This document shows, piece after piece, positions 33,638-38,236 of a stretch of 38,236 nt of DNA; the first letter of the stretch is position 1, and every line of letters starts with the position of its first letter. Location: contig JAGXAJ010000040.1 in assembly GCA_018971625.1 (NCBI GenBank), forward strand, positions 1-38,236, read 5' to 3'. The position numbers were made by a program, and so were the translations under genes. The notes beneath the pieces were generated by a model. That model was not told the DNA's origin and did no database searches. It saw only the letters and a program-made list of their open reading frames with translations. The stretch comes from Pseudomonadota bacterium (GTDB lineage Bacteria; Pseudomonadota; Alphaproteobacteria; Rhizobiales; Xanthobacteraceae).

Positions 33638-34033
33638 CGCCAGTTCGCCGGCCTCATACGCATGAATCGCGCCGGGCATCGCGTCGAAACAGCCGCCCCG
33701 CGGCGAAACGGACTCGCCGCCCTTCTTCGATCAGAGCAGCCATAGCTAAACGCTATGGCCAGCACGATGTGCAGTGTGCTCGGGCGTGCAACGGCACGGA
33801 GCTTCGAGCCCATTAATTAGCTTCACGATCGATTTCGGGAGCATTCACCAGTCCGGCCACGTCGATCGTCAGCCCGCGCGCTCCGGGCGCGTCCGCACGG
33901 CCTTCGGAGCTTGACAGATCGCGCTTCATCGCTCGCGGGTGGAGGGGCAGGCCAGCTTGCCGGCCAGCGTCAGAGATCGGCCGTCAGGAACATGATGAGG
34001 ATGACTGCGGTCTTCCTCAGCCCATCCGCCCAT
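33638..34033. other. Gap with an 8-bp stem-loop, no gene
   Basis: GCCATAGC, loop TAAAC, GCTATGGC (33739-33759) is a perfect 8-bp stem about 100 bases after the small secreted protein gene; without a T tract it is only a possible 3' structure. A 38-codon minus-strand frame (about 33815-33930) lacks a ribosome binding site. Confidence 0.45.
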
Positions 34034-34300
34034 TCAGTGGGCGCTTATCCAGGCCCTCGCTTCGCGCTGGGCAGTAGCGATCTCGACCTCTGACATCATC
34101 TCGGCAATCTCGCGACGCATGGAAATGGCATCGGTGCGGCCCTTCAAGGCTGCGAGATTGAACCATTTATGCGCGGCGACGAGATTGACCACGCCGGAAC
34201 GGCCGCTGGCCCAATACAGCCCCCGCTCGAACAGCACGTCGGGGATTGCATTTGCTTCCACCGGCGTTGCCGCGTCCTGATCGATGTATCCCTGAAACAT
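34034..34300 (-). CDS. Sel1-like single-repeat small protein
   Basis: An 88-residue cytoplasmic protein. The ATG at 34300 follows AAAAGGAGACAAGG. After a short N-terminal stretch (FQGYIDQDAATPVEANAIPD), the sequence FERGLYWASGRSGVVNLVAAHKWFNLAALKGRTDA, then REIAEMMSEVEIATAQREARAW, matches a Sel1 repeat (Y-x-x-G-x-G-V-x-x-D-x-x-x-A-x-x-W-x-x-x-A-A) plus the usual trailing helix. Such one-repeat proteins are common in Bradyrhizobium and presumably bind other proteins. Codons upstream to 34516 are open but not conserved. Confidence 0.75.
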   Translation of the reverse strand: MFQGYIDQDAATPVEANAIPDVLFERGLYWASGRSGVVNLVAAHKWFNLAALKGRTDAISMRREIAEMMSEVEIATAQREARAWISAH

Positions 34301-35046
34301 CCTTGTCTCCTTTTGTTTTGTCGTTGCGCCGTCCCGTCGCCGAGCGCGGCCCCCTGCCCACTGTCGAAGCGTCCCTTCACGCCGTATGCCGGCTTGGCGG
34401 GACCACCATGGCCGATCAAATTTGAAGGGCAGTTTAAATATCGCGATGAATCGAAGGTGAACGGAATGGCCCGCCAACCCTTGGCTGGATCGCAGAAGCG
34501 CCCGTTTGACGGGCACTTTCGTCCGATTGCAGGATTCGGTTTACCCTGCGGCTTCGGCAGACAATAACCATTGCGGCAATCGCGACCGCACGCGTCTGCA
34601 TCGGCAATCTGTCCCCGGCTTTCCGCAACGACGACAAGCGACAGAACGCGCGATCAGGCCTGACTGATGACGCGCTGAAAGCCAGCCACCGCGTCGGACC
34701 CGGATTTTGCGGATGTGGAAGGTGGAGTGCCAGACCCAAACCCTGGCGGGGACGAGGGCGTCGGCGAACACGTCAGGACCAGATTTCACGGCAGGCGCAA
34801 GGACCCGATGAAATTGCGGACCCTAAGGATCCGCACCGAACGAAGAAAACCTTTTTCTTCTGCCGGACCGTTTTTCAAAAGAGCGAACTCCCCGAAAGGA
34901 CGATCCAGCCGTTTGACCTGATGTCTCGCCGACACCCTCTTTCGTCAACCAGAGCCACCGGATTGAATCCGCTTTCAGAGAAGCAGAACGTCCTGAGGGC
35001 TCGTGTGACGTGCCGGCATCAAATCGCCGGCAATCTTAAGCGAAAG
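34301..35046. other. Gap without a supported gene
   Basis: Some 745 bases with overlapping short open frames on both strands and no ribosome binding site or domain. TGCCGGC...GCCGGCA (35011-35032), a 7-bp stem, lies just after the KA-rich peptide gene (minus strand) and may be part of its transcript end. Confidence 0.5.
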
Positions 35047-35136
35047 TTACTTCTTCTTGGCGACCTTGCGGGTCTTCTTGGCAGTCTTCTTCACTGCGCT
35101 CTTCGCCTTCTTCGCCTTCTTCGCTTTCTTGGCCAT
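35047..35136 (-). CDS. 29-residue lysine/alanine-rich histone-H1-like peptide
   Basis: A tiny gene on the minus strand with ATG at 35136-35134 and TAA at 35049-35047. A GGAGGG ribosome binding site lies 5 bases before the ATG. The product is about half lysine: MAKKAKKAKKAKSAVKKTAK followed by KTRKVAKKK. It resembles the KAK/KKA tails of bacterial H1-like proteins (HctA/Hc1, AlgP tails) but is a stand-alone peptide. DNA or RNA binding is an inference from charge. Neighbours are the Sel1-like gene and gatB, all minus strand but widely spaced, so it is probably a single-gene transcript. Confidence 0.7.
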   Translation of the reverse strand: MAKKAKKAKKAKSAVKKTAKKTRKVAKKK

Positions 35137-35689
35137 GTTGCCCTCCTAATGTAGTGAGATGGCTTTATCGCTGTGTGCACTCGGGAATCGAAATGCACTA
35201 CCTCCCGAATACACCAACGCATCGAAAAAAACAGTGTCCGGCTTAAGGAAGTGTTGACACGCCGATGCGAGAGCGCGTGACGCATGCGGTTCGCCGACAA
35301 CGCGATCCATCCGCGCATCGTGTGCAAAAATGCCGGGGCTACGCTTGTCAATTTCCATGGAAACCCCTGCACTGCAGGCATTTCCGTGACTCATGCATCG
35401 AACGATGCCGGCACGATCAAGCTGTTGGGGGCAGCAAACGTCGACTTGTGTGTGTTGCGCAGACTCTGAGTCGCAGTTTTTGGCAATAAAAAAATTTTCA
35501 CGCCTGACCGACATGACGCCTCATCAGCACTCGCAAAACCGGTTTGTTGCGCGAATCGCTGTAGCCGATTCGTCAGACGATCCTTGAGCGAGATAATGGA
35601 CTGCGGTTCGACGCTGACGCCGTCACGCACGCTTGCCGCACGCCGATCGGAGCCGCGCGGGCAACTTCGATGCGAACATCGCGCGATGT
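35137..35689. other. Gap between the KA-rich peptide gene and gatB
   Basis: Contains the likely promoter of the KA-rich peptide gene. Two overlapping open frames (35284-35469 plus, 61 codons; 35146-35514 minus, 122 codons) have neither ribosome binding sites nor recognisable features, so neither is called. A perfect 18-bp palindrome GAACATCGCGCGATGTTC spans 35674-35691 across the gatB stop codon. Confidence 0.5.
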
Positions 35690-37162
35690 TCAGATGCCGA
35701 GTTTCGACTTCAGCAGATCGTTCACGGCTTGCGGGTTGGCCTTGCCGCCGGACGACTTCATTACCTGGCCGACGAACCATCCCATCAGCTGCGGCTTGGC
35801 GGCCGCCTGCGCGACCTTGTCCGGATTGGCCGCGATGATATCATCGACCACCTTCTCGATCGCGCCGAGATCGGTAACCTGCTTCATGCCGCGCGCCTCG
35901 ACCAGCGCGCGCGGGTCGCCACCCTCCTGCCAGACGATCTCGAACAGATCCTTGGCAATCTTGCCGGAGATGGTACCCTCGCCGATCAGGTCGACAATCG
36001 CGCCAAGCTGCGCCGCCGAGACCGGCGAGGCCGCAATATCGCGGCCTTCCTTGTTGAGACGGCCGAACAGTTCGTTGATCACCCAATTGGCGGCGAGCTT
36101 GCCATCGCGGACCCGGTTGGCGAGACCGGCCAGCACGGATTCGTAGAACTCCGCACTCTCGCGCTCGGCGACCAGCACGCCGGCGTCGTAGAGCGACAGG
36201 CCGAATTCGGCGATGAACCGCGCCTTCTTCTGGTCCGGCAGTTCCGGCAGCGCCGCTTTCAGTTCGGCAACGTAGGCGTTGCTGAATTCCAGCGGCAGCA
36301 GGTCGGGATCGGGGAAATAACGGTAATCGTGCGCCTCTTCCTTGGAGCGCATCGAGCGCGTCTCGCCAAGCGCCGGATCATAGAGCCGGGTTTCCTGATC
36401 GATCGTGCCGCCGTCCTCGAGGATATCGATCTGACGCCGCGCCTCATATTCGATGGCGTCGCCGATGAAGCTGATCGAGTTCATGTTCTTGATCTCGCAG
36501 CGGGTGCCGAGCGGTGCCCCTGGCTTGCGCACGGAGACGTTGACGTCGGCGCGCAGCGAGCCCTTTTCCATGTCGCCATCGCAGGTGCCGAGATAGCGCA
36601 GGATCGAGCGCAGCTTTGTCACATAGGCCCTGGCCTGTTCGGAGGAACGGATATCGGGTTTGGAGACGATTTCCATCAAGGCGACGCCGGACCGGTTGAG
36701 ATCGACGAACGACGAAGTCGGGTTCTGGTCGTGCAGCAGTTTGCCGGCGTCCTGCTCCAGATGCAGCCGCTCGATGCCAACGGTCACGCTCTCTCCGCCC
36801 GCCAGTTCGAGCGTGACCTCGCCCTCGCCCACGATCGGCGACTTGTATTGGCTGATCTGATAGCCCTGCGGCAAATCCGGATAGAAATAGTTCTTGCGGT
36901 CGAACACCGAGCGCAGGTTGATCTTCGCGTTCAGACCAAGGCCGCTGCGCACCGCCTGTTTGACGCATTCCTCGTTGATCACGGGCAGCATCCCCGGCAT
37001 CGCCGCATCGACCAGCGAGACGTGCGAATTTGGCTCCCCCCCGAATTCGGTCGAGGCGCCCGAAAACAACTTTGCATGTGAGGTGACCTGAGCGTGAACC
37101 TCGAGCCCGATCACCATTTCCCAGTCGCCGGTCGAGCCCTTGATCAGGTTGGACTTGCTCAT
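35690..37162 (-). CDS. gatB: Asp-tRNA(Asn)/Glu-tRNA(Gln) amidotransferase subunit B
   Basis: GatB binds misacylated Glu-tRNA(Gln)/Asp-tRNA(Asn) and, with GatA and GatC, converts it to the correct amide form. The 490-residue protein contains the GatB core [42 protein letters not shown] (here without the inserted Cys-rich knuckle), [45 protein letters not shown], and [16 protein letters not shown], then the tail domain (YqeY-like) with GWFVGQVMK at the end. The start codon is ATG at 37162, overlapping the upstream gene's TGA. It lies in the operon gatA-small gene-gatB. Confidence 0.98.
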   Translation of the reverse strand: MSKSNLIKGSTGDWEMVIGLEVHAQVTSHAKLFSGASTEFGGEPNSHVSLVDAAMPGMLPVINEECVKQAVRSGLGLNAKINLRSVFDRKNYFYPDLPQGYQISQYKSPIVGEGEVTLELAGGESVTVGIERLHLEQDAGKLLHDQNPTSSFVDLNRSGVALMEIVSKPDIRSSEQARAYVTKLRSILRYLGTCDGDMEKGSLRADVNVSVRKPGAPLGTRCEIKNMNSISFIGDAIEYEARRQIDILEDGGTIDQETRLYDPALGETRSMRSKEEAHDYRYFPDPDLLPLEFSNAYVAELKAALPELPDQKKARFIAEFGLSLYDAGVLVAERESAEFYESVLAGLANRVRDGKLAANWVINELFGRLNKEGRDIAASPVSAAQLGAIVDLIGEGTISGKIAKDLFEIVWQEGGDPRALVEARGMKQVTDLGAIEKVVDDIIAANPDKVAQAAAKPQLMGWFVGQVMKSSGGKANPQAVNDLLKSKLGI

Positions 37163-37452
37163 GCCCGCTCACCTCCGAGCAGCGCGGATGCGATCCGCTC
37201 CCATTCCGCTTCCAGGCTGTCGCTCGCAACCGGCTTTTGCGCCCGCCGGTACCAGTAACCGGCATTGCCCAGGTCACCTTCGACGCGATGCAGATAGGCA
37301 TGCACCCAGGCTGCATCCGCCGTCTCTTCATCCTGGACAATCCTGTGCGCTTCGTCCCATTTTCCCTTGGCGGCCCACCACAGCGCGGCGAGCGGCGCGT
37401 CCAGTTCCGGCGCGGGCGCGGCGGCGGAAAGGCTTGCCCTGAAATCGGCCAT
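37159..37452 (-). CDS. Small TPR-like protein between gatA and gatB
   Basis: A 97-residue cytoplasmic protein with a short helical repeat: [21 protein letters not shown], then [25 protein letters not shown], which has TPR-like spacing (W-x-x-G-x-x-x-x-A-x-x-x-x). I use the ATG at 37452, two bases after the gatA stop, with GAGAGGTGG upstream; an ATG-like start at 37464 would overlap gatA. Its TGA overlaps the gatB ATG by 4 bases. Rhizobiales commonly have a protein of this kind here. The tight spacing suggests a function tied to the amidotransferase or simple cotranscription. Confidence 0.85.
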   Translation of the reverse strand: MADFRASLSAAAPAPELDAPLAALWWAAKGKWDEAHRIVQDEETADAAWVHAYLHRVEGDLGNAGYWYRRAQKPVASDSLEAEWERIASALLGGERA

Positions 37453-37454
37453 GC

Positions 37455-38236
37455 TCACCACCACCTCTCAGGCGTGAAGCGGCCGGCTGCCTGCTCGATC
37501 ACTTCGCCGAGCGTGAACAGCGTCTCCTCATCGAACGGACGCCCGATCAATTGCAGGCCGAGCGGCAAAGCTTGCCGATCCTTGCCTGCGGGCACCGCGA
37601 TCCCGGGCAACCCGGCCATGTTCACGGTCACCGTGAAGATGTCGTTGAGATACATCTCGATGGGATCGCCGCCCTTCTCGCCAATGCCGAACGCCGACGA
37701 TGGCGTTGCGGGCGTCAGGATCGCGGTCACGCCCGTGGCAAAACAGTCCTCGAAATCCTTCTTGATCAGCGTACGCACCTTCTGCGCGCGCAGGTAATAG
37801 GCGTCGTAGTAGCCCGCCGACAGCACATAGGTGCCGATCATGACGCGGCGTCGGACCTCGGCGCCAAACCCCTCTGCACGGGTGTTCTCATACATCTCGC
37901 TGATCGACCTGCCGGGCACCCGCAGGCCGTAGCGGACACCGTCATAGCGCGCCAGATTCGAGGAGGCTTCCGCGGGCGCGACGATATAATAGGCTGGCAA
38001 GGCGTATTTAGTGTGCGGCAGCGAGACCTCGACGAGTTCGGCGCCCGCGACCTTCAGCCAGTTGGCGCCGTCGCGCCAGAGCTTTTCGATTTCCGTCGAC
38101 ATGCCGTCGAGGCGATACTCCTTGGGTATGCCGATCTTCATGCCCTTGACGGATTTTCCGATCGACGCCTCGTAGTCGGGCACCGGGCGGTTGACCGACG
38201 TGGTGTCCCTGGGATCGTGGCCGGCCATCGATCGCA
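37455..38236 (-). CDS. gatA: Amidotransferase subunit A, C-terminal 260 codons
   Basis: GatA is the amidase subunit that releases ammonia from glutamine for GatB. The visible part is the C-terminal half: [56 protein letters not shown] (the GatA-specific segment), [33 protein letters not shown], and [49 protein letters not shown]. The amidase Ser-cisSer-Lys triad lies in the missing N-terminal half past the window edge. The apparent start at 38228 is only the ORF edge. Confidence 0.97.
   Translation of the reverse strand, partial: RSMAGHDPRDTTSVNRPVPDYEASIGKSVKGMKIGIPKEYRLDGMSTEIEKLWRDGANWLKVAGAELVEVSLPHTKYALPAYYIVAPAEASSNLARYDGVRYGLRVPGRSISEMYENTRAEGFGAEVRRRVMIGTYVLSAGYYDAYYLRAQKVRTLIKKDFEDCFATGVTAILTPATPSSAFGIGEKGGDPIEMYLNDIFTVTVNMAGLPGIAVPAGKDRQALPLGLQLIGRPFDEETLFTLGEVIEQAAGRFTPERWW

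Noticed and set aside
35284..35469. 61-codon plus-strand frame before gatB
   Set aside because: No ribosome binding site, no signal or domain, and a competing minus-strand frame; insufficient support.
1..38236. CRISPR array, prophage module or toxin-antitoxin pair
   Set aside because: No regular spaced repeats, phage structural genes or paired small genes of these kinds were seen.

Overview
This window looks like chromosomal DNA from an alphaproteobacterium of the Bradyrhizobium/Rhodopseudomonas group (Nitrobacteraceae). The inference rests on the PF02530-type porin with its C-x-LYGAGFYYIPGTDTC start, a DUF3551 protein, many small secreted proteins, short ATTCGC-type intergenic repeats, and rhizobial-type IS remnants. 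No species can be named from sequence alone.

Two blocks of conserved housekeeping genes flank the window. On the left (1-7272) are rpoZ (partial), a NYN-domain RNase-like gene overlapping a family-5 uracil-DNA glycosylase gene, a PrxQ-type peroxiredoxin, smpB, mscL, dapA and a large soluble lytic transglycosylase. On the right (about 34.0-38.2 kb) are a Sel1-like protein, a 29-residue lysine/alanine-rich histone-like peptide, gatB, a small linked gene, and gatA (partial).

Between them (about 7.3-33.8 kb) lies a long accessory region full of genomic debris. It holds degraded pieces of IS66, IS630, IS3 (three), IS21, IS30, IS256, IS110 (two), IS5 and IS481 elements, plus a large serine recombinase broken into oppositely oriented parts. 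Several remnants are fused end to end, so that some open frames are chimeras of two or three IS families. A tRNA-Ser(GCU) gene sits at the right side of this debris and is a natural candidate for an old island boundary.

The accessory region carries an unusual load of outer-membrane genes: a MetA-pathway-type channel (8136), a coiled-coil porin (22380), a PF02530 porin (26936), a general porin (29221), an OmpA/autotransporter-like barrel (32328) and a NodT-type efflux outer-membrane factor (10632). A 319-bp piece of the 22380 porin is present a second time in inverted orientation (10047-10365), cut by the right end of IS66 on one side and joined to IS630 on the other.

The central 14-21.5 kb is a GC-rich block on the minus strand: a decayed sensor kinase, an intact RND pump, an intact membrane-fusion protein, a decayed cognate outer-membrane factor, and a small protein made of two copies of a cysteine/tryptophan module. 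A decayed HpcH/HpaI aldolase lies beside it. The pump has therefore lost its own outer-membrane partner, while an intact orphan outer-membrane factor lies about 4 kb away. The two best candidates for something undescribed are the duplicated Cys/Trp module protein and the 29-residue KA-rich peptide.
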